A stretch of DNA of 64,000 nucleotides, from contig NZ_JABFDM010000008.1 of NCBI RefSeq assembly GCF_013178945.1, positions 187,720 to 251,719 on the forward strand, written 5' to 3'. Source of the DNA: Bradyrhizobium aeschynomenes. Lineage in GTDB: Bacteria > Pseudomonadota > Alphaproteobacteria > Rhizobiales > Xanthobacteraceae. The position numbers and the translations under genes are program-made. The notes beneath the pieces were generated by a model. The model saw nothing but the letters and a program-made list of their open reading frames with translations. It made no database searches and was not told the origin of the DNA. Below are positions 33,252 to 40,721 of the stretch, piece after piece; position 1 is the stretch's first letter, and each line of letters opens with the position of its first letter.

Positions 33252-35573
33252 CTACTCGACCACCGCGCCGCGGCGCAGATCGGCCTCGATCTGCAGCCGC
33301 GAGCCGCCGCCGAAGCGAGCGCGATAGACCTGCAGATTTTCCATCACGCGCTGCACGTAATTGCGGGTCTCCGCGAACGGGATCAACTCGACCCAGTCGA
33401 CCGCATCGACCTTGGGATCGCGTGGATCGCCGTAGCGCTCGACCCATTTCCTCACGCTGCCGCGGCCGGCATTGTAGGCTGCGAAGGTCATGATGTACGA
33501 GCCCCGATAATCCTCGAGCAGGCCGCCGAGCTCGGCGGCGCCGAGCTGGGCGTTGTAGACGGGATCGGTCTTCATCCGGTTGAGATCGAAGCTGACGCCG
33601 GCGCGCTTGCAAACGTAGCGCCCTGCGTCCGGTGTGACCTGCATCAGCCCGTAAGCCTGCGCCGGCGACACCACGGCCTGGTTGAAGGCGCTCTCCTGGC
33701 GCGCGATCGAGAAGATCACGCTCTGCTCGACCTCCGGTCCGATCGACCGGAACGCCGGAATGCCGCTGACCGGATAGGCGTAATGGTCGAACGGCAGTCC
33801 GCGATTGAGCGCGGCCTTGCCGACCAGCAGCATCGCCCGTGCGTCGCTGTTTCGGCCGGCGATCTCGGCCAGCCCCACCAGCACGTCCGGATCGCCATTG
33901 TCGCCCATGTCGGCGAACATCGGAATTGCGACCTCGCCCTCGTCGAGGTCATAGAGCAGCTGCACGGCGCGGACCACCTCAAGCCGTTCGACGCCGCGTC
34001 CGCGGCCGGTCGGCGCAGCGTTGAGGCCGAGCTGCGGCAGGCCGAGCTTGGCCCGCGCCAGCTGCCCGTAATAGCTCGTCGACTGCTCGGCCGCCGACGT
34101 GTAGGCCGCGCGCGCCTCCTGCATGCGGCCCATCGCCTCTGCGGCGCGGCCCTGCCAATAGCCGGCGCGGGCCAAGGTCGTCGGGTTGACGCTGCCGACG
34201 CCGATGCGGGCGAAGTGCTGGGCAGCCGTCGCCGGATCCTTCAGGAAACGCAGCGCGATCCAGCCGGCGGTGAACTCCTGCTCGGTCTTGTAGATGTCCC
34301 GGCTCGGCAGCGCGGCGTCGCGGGCGATCAGATAGGCGCTGCGGTACTCGCCGGTGTCGATCATCTTGCGCGCCAGCAGGCGGCGCTCGATCCACCATTC
34401 GTCCAGATTGTGCAGACGCCCGGGATCCCTCGGCGCGCTCAGCATCAGCTGCGCCGCATCCGTGAAATTCTCGTCCCGCCTGAGCAGCTGGATGCGGCTG
34501 AAGATGTAGCCGGGGTCGCCATGCAGCTCGCGCGGAACGGCGTCGAGCAGAGCGCGGCTGTTGGCGGCCTTGCGATAGGTCGCGATCCGCGCCTTGGCCA
34601 AGGCCAGGTGCCCTGAACCGAGCCGCCGTGCGGCGCGCAGCGCGGCCTCGTGCTCGCTGCCGTACAGCAGCGTGTCCATTCGCGCCTTGTGATCGCCGCC
34701 GGAGAGCAGCGCGCCGAACTGGTTGAGAATGTTGTTCTCGGTGTCCTCCGACATCGCATCGTTGCGCCAGGCTTCGCGCACCAGGCGCTCGGCATTGGCG
34801 CGGTCGCCGCGATTGAGCATGACGCGGGCCAGCGCGAAGCGGCCCTTGGCCGAGAGCGGCGATTCGTTCTCGAACCAGGACCACACCACGGCGTCGTCGC
34901 GCTTGTCGTCCCACAGCGCAGCCTCCAGGCGGCGGCGCAGGAAGCTCTGCGACGGCCAGCTCGGATTGGCGGTGATGAAGGCGCGATAGCGCTCGACGGT
35001 GGCGTTGTTGTTGTCGCTGCGCAGGATCACCCATTCGGCGAGCTTGCGCGCCACGGGATCCGAGATCGCCTGCTCGACCTGGGTGGCGTCCTCGGGCTTG
35101 CGCTTGCGCACCAGTTCGATAACGTTTTCGAGCGTGTCCTTGTCCGATTGCGAGGTCGCCGACGTCGCCGCAATCGCGGCCGGTGCGATCGGCTTGCGGG
35201 AGGCGGGCAGGGCGGCGTGCTGGCGCGGCGGCAGGCTCGGCGCCGCCGCAGCGCCCGGCGTGATGTCCCTGGGGCCGGTCCGCGGCGGCTCGGCGGAGGC
35301 CTTGGCGTGGGGCTTGGTGTCGGCCCTGGTGTCGGCCTTGGCCTCGGCGCGGGCGTCGGCCTTGCTCCTGGTTTCGGTGCTGTCTTTGGCAGCGGTGCTG
35401 GGCGCCGCGTGACGGACGATCGGCCGCGCCTTCGGCAGCGGAACCTTGTCCTTGGCCAGGGCGATGTCTCCGCCAAGCGCAAGCCCGAGCGTCAGGCTGG
35501 CGGCCAGGGACACCGAGAGAGACATCGACAGGGCGGTCGATCGCAATGCGGCGGCGCGGGCAGAAAAGGGCAC
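33252..35573 (-). CDS. Soluble lytic murein transglycosylase
   Basis: 773 residues. A signal-peptide-like start (SMSLSVSLAASLTLGLALGG) is followed by a Lys/Ala/Pro-rich linker with KADARAEAKADTRADTKPHAK repeats, an alpha-superhelical U-domain (about residues 170-570) and a C-terminal SLT goose-lysozyme domain. In that domain ARQESAFN carries the catalytic Glu, followed by SPAQAYGLMQVTP, AAELGGLL and FAAYNAGRGSVRKW. It cleaves glycan strands to 1,6-anhydro-muropeptides in the periplasm. It is divergent from dapA across a 355-base gap. Confidence 0.94.
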   Translation of the reverse strand: MPFSARAAALRSTALSMSLSVSLAASLTLGLALGGDIALAKDKVPLPKARPIVRHAAPSTAAKDSTETRSKADARAEAKADTRADTKPHAKASAEPPRTGPRDITPGAAAAPSLPPRQHAALPASRKPIAPAAIAATSATSQSDKDTLENVIELVRKRKPEDATQVEQAISDPVARKLAEWVILRSDNNNATVERYRAFITANPSWPSQSFLRRRLEAALWDDKRDDAVVWSWFENESPLSAKGRFALARVMLNRGDRANAERLVREAWRNDAMSEDTENNILNQFGALLSGGDHKARMDTLLYGSEHEAALRAARRLGSGHLALAKARIATYRKAANSRALLDAVPRELHGDPGYIFSRIQLLRRDENFTDAAQLMLSAPRDPGRLHNLDEWWIERRLLARKMIDTGEYRSAYLIARDAALPSRDIYKTEQEFTAGWIALRFLKDPATAAQHFARIGVGSVNPTTLARAGYWQGRAAEAMGRMQEARAAYTSAAEQSTSYYGQLARAKLGLPQLGLNAAPTGRGRGVERLEVVRAVQLLYDLDEGEVAIPMFADMGDNGDPDVLVGLAEIAGRNSDARAMLLVGKAALNRGLPFDHYAYPVSGIPAFRSIGPEVEQSVIFSIARQESAFNQAVVSPAQAYGLMQVTPDAGRYVCKRAGVSFDLNRMKTDPVYNAQLGAAELGGLLEDYRGSYIMTFAAYNAGRGSVRKWVERYGDPRDPKVDAVDWVELIPFAETRNYVQRVMENLQVYRARFGGGSRLQIEADLRRGAVVE

Positions 35574-35928
35574 GGCGTTCCTTTGCGGCGGATGACTTCG
35601 ATCCGTGACGATCTTGGTCTATCGAAAAGGTGAACAAATACTAAATGTACGGGGGACGGTTGCAACCTGCGCCAACACCGCGGCGAAATCACGACCAAAG
35701 GACGGCGCTGCGGCCCTGCGACGCGGGACCGGTCGGTTCCCGACAGGCAATCAGGCGCGTTGCGGGGACGATGGCGTGGCGGCACGCGGCGGGCGGGCGC
35801 GGCGATTCGGCCGGCATGCATGCCTGTTGAGAAGGCAGCCGACGCCAGGGCGGGCCTTCCGCCCTGGGTCCAGACCCGGTATGAAGTGCGCTTCGCTCTG
35901 GGGCAACGCGCGTTTGGGAGGGAGTTTC
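35574..35928. other. Divergent slt/dapA intergenic region
   Basis: 355 bases, no supported gene. A perfect hairpin, CCAGGGCGG (35845-35853) and CCGCCCTGG (35859-35867), lies in the dapA leader, followed by GGTCCAGACCC, a smaller one. The ribosome-binding site GGGAGGGAG precedes dapA. Confidence 0.55.
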
Positions 35929-36819
35929 ATGGCAGCCAAGACGAATTTCCGAGGCTCTTTCACCGCCTTGGTGACCCCCTTCAAGAACGGTTCCGTGGAC
36001 GAGGCGGCGTTCCGCAGCCTCGTGAACTGGCAGATCGACGAGGGCACCAACGGCCTGGTGCCGGTCGGCACGACGGGCGAGAGCCCGACGCTGAGCCATG
36101 ACGAGCACAAGCGGGTGGTCGAGTGGTGCATCGCCGAGGCCAAGGGCAGGGTTCCCGTGGTGGCCGGCGCGGGCTCCAATTCGACCAAGGAGGCCGTCGA
36201 ACTCGCCCAGCATGCCGAGAAGGCCGGGGCGGATGCGGTGCTGGTGGTGACGCCGTACTACAACAAGCCGACGCAGGAAGGCCTGTATCAGCATTTCAAG
36301 GCGATCAACGATGCGATCGGCATTCCGATCATCATCTACAACATCCCGCCGCGCTCGGTGATCGACATGTCCGTCGACACCATGAAGCGGCTGTATGATC
36401 TGAAGAACATCGCCGGGGTGAAGGACGCGACCGCCAGCATGGTGCGCGTGTCGCAGCAGCGCGCGGCGATGGGCGAGGATTTCAACCAGCTGTCGGGCGA
36501 GGACGCCACCATCATCGGCTACATGGCCCATGGCGGCCATGGCTGCATCTCGGTCACGTCGAACGTTGCGCCGCGGCTGTGCGCGGAGTTCCACAAGGCC
36601 TGGCAGAAGGGCGATATCGCCACCGCGCTGAAGATTCACGACAAGCTGATGCCGCTGCATACCAATCTGTTCATCGAATCCAATCCGGCGCCGGTGAAAT
36701 ACGCACTCTCGCTGCTCGGCAAGATCGAGGAGAAGCTGCGGCTGCCGATGGTGCCGGTTTCGGAGCCGACCCGGGTCGCGGTGCGCGATGCCATGGTTCA
36801 CGCCGGATTGATCAACTGA
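35929..36819 (+). CDS. dapA: 4-hydroxy-tetrahydrodipicolinate synthase
   Basis: 296 residues with a (beta/alpha)8 barrel that condenses pyruvate and aspartate semialdehyde for lysine and diaminopimelate. GTTGESPTLS is the pyruvate/ASA loop, VVTPYYNKPTQEGLYQHF holds the Tyr of the proton relay, and NIAGVKDATA carries the Schiff-base Lys. The N-terminal ATG is fixed by a GGGAGGGAG ribosome-binding site; the frame upstream is not family-like. It is followed by mscL and smpB on the same strand. Confidence 0.97.
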   Translation: MAAKTNFRGSFTALVTPFKNGSVDEAAFRSLVNWQIDEGTNGLVPVGTTGESPTLSHDEHKRVVEWCIAEAKGRVPVVAGAGSNSTKEAVELAQHAEKAGADAVLVVTPYYNKPTQEGLYQHFKAINDAIGIPIIIYNIPPRSVIDMSVDTMKRLYDLKNIAGVKDATASMVRVSQQRAAMGEDFNQLSGEDATIIGYMAHGGHGCISVTSNVAPRLCAEFHKAWQKGDIATALKIHDKLMPLHTNLFIESNPAPVKYALSLLGKIEEKLRLPMVPVSEPTRVAVRDAMVHAGLIN

Positions 36820-36875
36820 TCGAGCCGCTGGATCGCGCCCGAGAGTTTTCTTGCAAGTCTGAGGGGGATGCAGGC

Positions 36876-37292
36876 ATGTTGAAGGAATTCCGCGAATTCG
36901 CCATGAAGGGCAACGTCGTCGACCTCGCGGTCGGCGTCATCATCGGTGCGGCGTTCGGCGCCATCGTCAACTCCCTGGTCGCCGATGTCATCATGCCGAT
37001 CATCGGCGCGATCACCGGCGGCCTCGACTTCTCGAACTACTTCATCCCGCTGTCCAAGGCGGTCAATGCAACCAATCTGGCGGATGCGAAGAAGCAGGGC
37101 GCGGTGCTGGCCTATGGCAGCTTCCTGACGCTGACGCTCAACTTCTTCATCGTCGCCTTCGTGCTGTTCATGATCATCCGCGTGATGAACCGGGTGAAGC
37201 GGAAGCAGGAGGCGGCGCCGGCCGCTCCGGCCAAGCCCACAGCCGAGGTCGAGCTTCTGACCGAAATCAGGGATCTCCTGAAGAAAGCCTGA
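36876..37292 (+). CDS. mscL: Large-conductance mechanosensitive channel
   Basis: 138 residues. The N-terminal amphipathic S1 helix LKEFREFAMKGNVVDLAVGV leads into TM1 (VIIGAAFGAIVNSLVADVIMPIIG, the gate), a periplasmic loop (FSNYFIPLSKAV), TM2 (AYGSFLTLTLNFFIVAFVLFMII) and a cytoplasmic Lys/Ala/Pro bundle ending in LLTEIRDLL. It releases solutes on osmotic downshock. It lies between dapA and smpB, only one base before the smpB GTG. Confidence 0.96.
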   Translation: MLKEFREFAMKGNVVDLAVGVIIGAAFGAIVNSLVADVIMPIIGAITGGLDFSNYFIPLSKAVNATNLADAKKQGAVLAYGSFLTLTLNFFIVAFVLFMIIRVMNRVKRKQEAAPAAPAKPTAEVELLTEIRDLLKKA

Positions 37293-37293
37293 C

Positions 37294-37767
37294 GTGGCCG
37301 ACAAGAACGAGCCCAAGATCACGGTCGCCGCCGAGAACCGCAAGGCGCGGTTCAACTATGCGATCGAGGACACCATCGAGGCCGGCATCGCGCTGACCGG
37401 CACCGAGGTGAAGTCGGTCCGCAGCGGCAAGTCGACGATCGCGGAATCCTACGCGGATTCCCGCGACGGCGAGATCTGGCTGATCAATGCCAACATTCCC
37501 GAATATCTGCAGGCCAACCGCTTCAACCATGAGCCGAAGCGGCCGCGCAAGCTGCTGCTGCATCGCAAGCAGATCAACAAGCTGATGGGCGCGGTCGACC
37601 GCGAGGGCATGACGCTGATCCCGCTCAAGCTCTATTTCAACGAGCGCGGACGTGCCAAGCTGCTGCTCGCGGTGGCCAAGGGCAAGAAGCTGCACGACAA
37701 GCGCGAGAGCGAGAAGAAGCGCGATTGGGGGCGCGAGAAGGGCCGTCTGCTGCGGGCGCGCGGGTAA
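37294..37767 (+). CDS. smpB: SsrA-binding protein SmpB
   Basis: 157 residues starting at GTG. The OB-fold carries RKARFNYAIEDTIEAGIALTG, EVKSVRSGK and RPRKLLLHRKQINKL; the basic C-terminal tail (KKLHDKRESEKKRDWGREKGRL) enters the decoding centre during trans-translation. The tmRNA gene it works with is not in this window. It follows mscL by one base and is probably cotranscribed with it. Confidence 0.97.
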   Translation: MADKNEPKITVAAENRKARFNYAIEDTIEAGIALTGTEVKSVRSGKSTIAESYADSRDGEIWLINANIPEYLQANRFNHEPKRPRKLLLHRKQINKLMGAVDREGMTLIPLKLYFNERGRAKLLLAVAKGKKLHDKRESEKKRDWGREKGRLLRARG

Positions 37768-37828
37768 CGCGGCTTTAGCCTTCGCCGCGCTCTCCTCAGG
37801 AGGACGCCCAGGCCAGGGAAGCGATCCG

Positions 37829-38413
37829 ATGAATCAGAAGAACCTTTTGAACGTCGATTGGAGCCTCATTCCGGCTCCGACCGATGACGGTGCAGCCGAT
37901 CATCTCGTCGGGATGACCATTCCGCCGCTCAGTCTGCGCGCGACCGACGACACGCTGGTGACGCTGTCGGATCTGGCGGGCCGTATTGTCGTGTTTGCCT
38001 ATCCGCGCACGGGTGAGCCCGGCAAGGTGTCCCTGGTCGAGGATTGGGACATGATCCCGGGCGCGCGCGGATGCACGCCGCAAGCCTGCAGCTTCCGTGA
38101 CCTGTTCGGCGAACTGAGGGCGGCGGGTGCCGCCCATGTGTTCGGCCTGTCGACGCAGAGCAATGCCTACCAGACCGAAATGGCCTCGCGCCTGCATCTG
38201 CCGTTTCCGGTGCTGTCGGACGACAAGCTCGCGTTGACCAACGCCCTGCGCCTGCCGACGATGGAGATCGCCGGACTGACCATGATCAAGCGTCTGGCGC
38301 TGATCATCGACGATGCGCGCATTGCGCATGTGTTCTATCCGGTGTTTCCGCCCGACCGCAACGCGGGCGACGTGCTGACGTGGCTGAAGGACAACCGCGT
38401 CGCCACCACTTGA
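37829..38413 (+). CDS. Peroxiredoxin (BCP/AhpC-TSA type)
   Basis: 194 residues in a thioredoxin fold. The active segment FAYPRTGEPGKV...GARGCTPQACSFRDLF has the peroxidatic Cys of the (P/R)GCT motif and a second Cys five positions later, the CxxxxC spacing of atypical 2-Cys BCP enzymes. FGLSTQSNAYQTEMASRLHLPFPVLSD is the downstream conserved strand-helix. It reduces hydroperoxides with thioredoxin. The first 25 residues extend beyond the usual BCP start. A GCCTTCGTC/GACGAAGGC hairpin follows. Confidence 0.9.
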   Translation: MNQKNLLNVDWSLIPAPTDDGAADHLVGMTIPPLSLRATDDTLVTLSDLAGRIVVFAYPRTGEPGKVSLVEDWDMIPGARGCTPQACSFRDLFGELRAAGAAHVFGLSTQSNAYQTEMASRLHLPFPVLSDDKLALTNALRLPTMEIAGLTMIKRLALIIDDARIAHVFYPVFPPDRNAGDVLTWLKDNRVATT

Positions 38414-38426
38414 ATTCGGGCCGTTC

Positions 38427-38458
38427 GCCTTCGTCGCTTCGCTCGCAATGACGAAGGC
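38427..38458. terminator. Hairpin between convergent peroxiredoxin and uracil-DNA glycosylase genes
   Basis: GCCTTCGTC pairs perfectly with GACGAAGGC over a 14-base loop (GCTTCGCTCGCAAT). The CTTCGTCGCTTCGCTCGCAATGACG string is a common intergenic repeat in this group, so this is both a repeat and a probable bidirectional transcription end. Confidence 0.6.
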
Positions 38459-38477
38459 TCGAGATTTCGCTGAGTGA

Positions 38478-39182
38478 CTAATCCAGATCCGCCTTCACGC
38501 GTGCGAACACGGCGTGGAACATCTCGGTCGTGAGCACGCCGGTGTTCGTATTGTAGCGCGAGCAGTGATAGCTGTCGTACAGCCTGATCCCGCCGGCCTG
38601 ATGCATGGCGCCGTGGGAGAAGGGGGCGGCTGCGGCGCGCAGGCCCAGCAGCTTCAGCAGCGTGTCATGCGAGATGCGGCCGAGCGCGACGATGCTGCGC
38701 AGGCGCGGCATCGCGGCGATGCTGGCGCCCAGGAAGCTGCGGCACTGGTTGATCTCGGCCGGCAGCGGCTTGTTCTGCGGCGGCACGCAGCGCACCGCGT
38801 TGCTGATGCGGCAATCGACCAAGGTCAGCCCGTCGTCGGGACGCGCCTCGAAGCGACCCCGGGCGAAGCCGTAGTGGAGCAGCGTGCCATAGAGCAGCTC
38901 GCCGGCATAGTCGCCCGTGAACGGTCGGCCGGTACGGTTTGCGCCCTGCAGTCCCGGCGCCAGGCCGACGATCAGGAGGCGTGCGCTCGCGTCCCCGAAC
39001 GACGGCACGGGCGCATTGAACCATGACGGCTCGCGCGCCCGCTGGGTGTTGCGGAAATCGACGAGACGGGGGCACAGCGGACAGTCGCGGTCGGGATCGG
39101 TCGGATGGGCTGCCGAGAGATGGGAGTCCGAATCGGTCGTTCGGGCGCCGCGCTTGACCGTTCTAGTCCTCGAAATCGTCAT
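38478..39182 (-). CDS. Uracil-DNA glycosylase, family 5 (UdgB)
   Basis: 234 residues. CPLCPRLVDFR provides the first two iron-sulfur ligands and CRISNAVRC...INQC the rest. LLIVGLAPGLQGANRTGRPFTGD is the family-5 motif A, which lacks the acidic activator of other UDGs, and YHCSRYNTNTG is the DNA-intercalation loop with the catalytic His. Such enzymes remove uracil, and often hypoxanthine, from DNA. The ATG at 39182 makes the N-terminus overlap the end of the NYN gene by 20 bases on the same strand. Confidence 0.92.
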   Translation of the reverse strand: MTISRTRTVKRGARTTDSDSHLSAAHPTDPDRDCPLCPRLVDFRNTQRAREPSWFNAPVPSFGDASARLLIVGLAPGLQGANRTGRPFTGDYAGELLYGTLLHYGFARGRFEARPDDGLTLVDCRISNAVRCVPPQNKPLPAEINQCRSFLGASIAAMPRLRSIVALGRISHDTLLKLLGLRAAAAPFSHGAMHQAGGIRLYDSYHCSRYNTNTGVLTTEMFHAVFARVKADLD

Positions 39183-39813
39183 CGTTGGACGTGGTGGTGG
39201 TCGTGGGCGTGCGAGCGGCCGGCGCGGTCGAACGCTGCAGGAATTGCGGCGAGTGGTGGCGCGGCTCGCGCGGGGCAGGGCGTTCGGACGGATCACGGCC
39301 GAGCTTGGACTGCAGTTCGACCAGGTCGGTGAAGACGTCGGCCTGGCGGCGCAGTTCGTCGGCGATCATCGGCGGCTGGCTTGAGATGGTCGAGATCACG
39401 GTGACGCGAACGCCGCGGCGCTGCATCGCCTCCACCAGGGAGCGGAAGTCGCCGTCGCCCGAGAACAGCACCATCTGGTCGATGTGCTCGGCGAGCTCCA
39501 TGGCGTCGACGGCAAGCTCGATGTCCATGTTGCCCTTGACCTTGCGCCGGCCGCTGGCGTCGATGAATTCCTTGGTCGCCTTGGTGACGACCGTATAGCC
39601 GTTGTAGTCGAGCCAGTCGATCAGCGGGCGAATCGACGAGTACTCCTGATCCTCGATGATCGCCGTGTAATAGAACGCGCGAAGCAGTGTGCCGCGGCTC
39701 TGAAATTCCTTGAGCAGGCGCTTGTAGTCGATATCGAAGCCGAGCGTCTTGGCCGTTGCATATAGGTTGGCGCCGTCAATGAAGAGCGCAATCTTGTTGG
39801 TCGAAGATGACAT
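39163..39813 (-). CDS. NYN/PIN-domain ribonuclease-like protein (LabA/DUF88)
   Basis: 216 residues. The N-terminal NYN domain carries the acidic residues of the PIN-like site: IALFIDGANLYATAKTLGFDIDY (Asp), VKGNMDIELAVDAMELAE (Asp) and VLFSGDGDFRSLVEAMQRRG (Asp-x-Asp), with RVTVISTIS after. The tail is a disordered Arg/Pro/Thr-rich segment ending TTTTTSNDDDFED. The fold is that of metal-dependent RNases; the target is unknown. Its last 20 bases overlap the start of udgB, so the two are probably translationally coupled. It is divergent from rpoZ across a 347-base gap. Confidence 0.9.
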   Translation of the reverse strand: MSSSTNKIALFIDGANLYATAKTLGFDIDYKRLLKEFQSRGTLLRAFYYTAIIEDQEYSSIRPLIDWLDYNGYTVVTKATKEFIDASGRRKVKGNMDIELAVDAMELAEHIDQMVLFSGDGDFRSLVEAMQRRGVRVTVISTISSQPPMIADELRRQADVFTDLVELQSKLGRDPSERPAPREPRHHSPQFLQRSTAPAARTPTTTTTSNDDDFED

Positions 39814-40160
39814 TCAGTGTCTCGCGTTCAGTTAGATTCTATTTTTGGCGCGGCTCCACTCGGCCGCGCATTCCATTTCAAGATACTGCCAAGGTGTTGG
39901 CGGTCCGTCTGGTGTGAGGTTACCGCAAACAGGAGTGATCGGGGCAACAAAGGCGCAGTTGTGACGACGTAATGAAGCGTTTTCTTGTCCAAGGCCCGAA
40001 TTCTGCGGGTCCGGACGGAGCGCCAGTCAAGGTTGCCGAAATCGGTACTCCTTGCACCTTGCCGGACCCTGACGCCAGTTTGGCCTTGCGAAAACCGGCC
40101 AGTCTCTATACCTAGCCCAGCATAATCAGCATATTAAGCACACAAAGGACCGGAGCGACA
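39814..40160. other. Divergent NYN gene/rpoZ intergenic region
   Basis: 347 bases with no supported gene. Near the rpoZ side, CTTGCG (40085-40090) and CTATAC (40106-40111) resemble the alphaproteobacterial sigma-70 boxes CTTGAC and CTATAT, but the spacing is 15 rather than 17, so this is only a weak promoter candidate. Confidence 0.4.
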
Positions 40161-40553
40161 ATGGCGCGCGTCACTGTGGAAGATTGTATTGATAAGGTCG
40201 ACAACCGGTTCGACCTGGTCCTCCTGGCCGCGCATCGCGCGCGCATGATCTCGTCTGGATCACAACTTACAATTGACAGAGATAATGACAAGAATCCCGT
40301 TGTGGCACTCCGGGAAATTGCGGATTCGACCATTTCTCCCGAGGATCTGAAGGAAGAACTGGTGCATTCGCTGCAGAAGTTCGTCGAAGTGGACGAACCG
40401 GAGCCGGATACGGTGCCGTTGATCGGTTCGGCCGGTGCGAGCGTCGATGCCGACGACACCGAGGTCGCGGTCGAGCGCATGACCGAGGAAGAGCTGCTGA
40501 AGGGCCTCGAGGGGCTCGCTCCACCGGAAGAGCAGCCGGAAGAGGACGAGTGA
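40161..40553 (+). CDS. rpoZ: DNA-directed RNA polymerase omega subunit
   Basis: 130 residues. MARVTVEDCIDKVDNRFDLVLLAAHRARMI is the conserved omega helix block that clamps beta-prime, and NPVVALREIAD follows. Unlike the 90-residue E. coli subunit, it has a 60-residue acidic tail (EELVHSLQKFVEVDEPEPD, then EEQPEEDE), common in alphaproteobacteria. It immediately precedes the (p)ppGpp synthetase gene, fitting the omega-ppGpp connection. A strong terminator follows. Confidence 0.96.
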   Translation: MARVTVEDCIDKVDNRFDLVLLAAHRARMISSGSQLTIDRDNDKNPVVALREIADSTISPEDLKEELVHSLQKFVEVDEPEPDTVPLIGSAGASVDADDTEVAVERMTEEELLKGLEGLAPPEEQPEEDE

Positions 40554-40600
40554 CGACGCGACCAGGTTCGCGCGGGCACCGATTAACTTGTGAGAATGTG

Positions 40601-40632
40601 AAGGCCCGGACCTCGTCCGGGCCTTTGCATTT
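40601..40632 (+). terminator. Intrinsic terminator of rpoZ
   Basis: AAGGCCCGGA and TCCGGGCCTT form a 10-bp stem around CCTCG, followed by TGCATTT. Confidence 0.85.
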
Positions 40633-40721
40633 GAACGTGATTCCGTGATTACCTCAGGGGCGCGGCGGGCGCCCGCGATCCGGCGGATTCGGTCACGAAG
40701 ATAAAGGTTTAGTCATTTTCC

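Noticed and set aside
35605..35928. 108-residue upstream extension of DapA
   Set aside because: No family similarity, low-complexity composition, and a good ribosome-binding site stands before the internal ATG at 35929.
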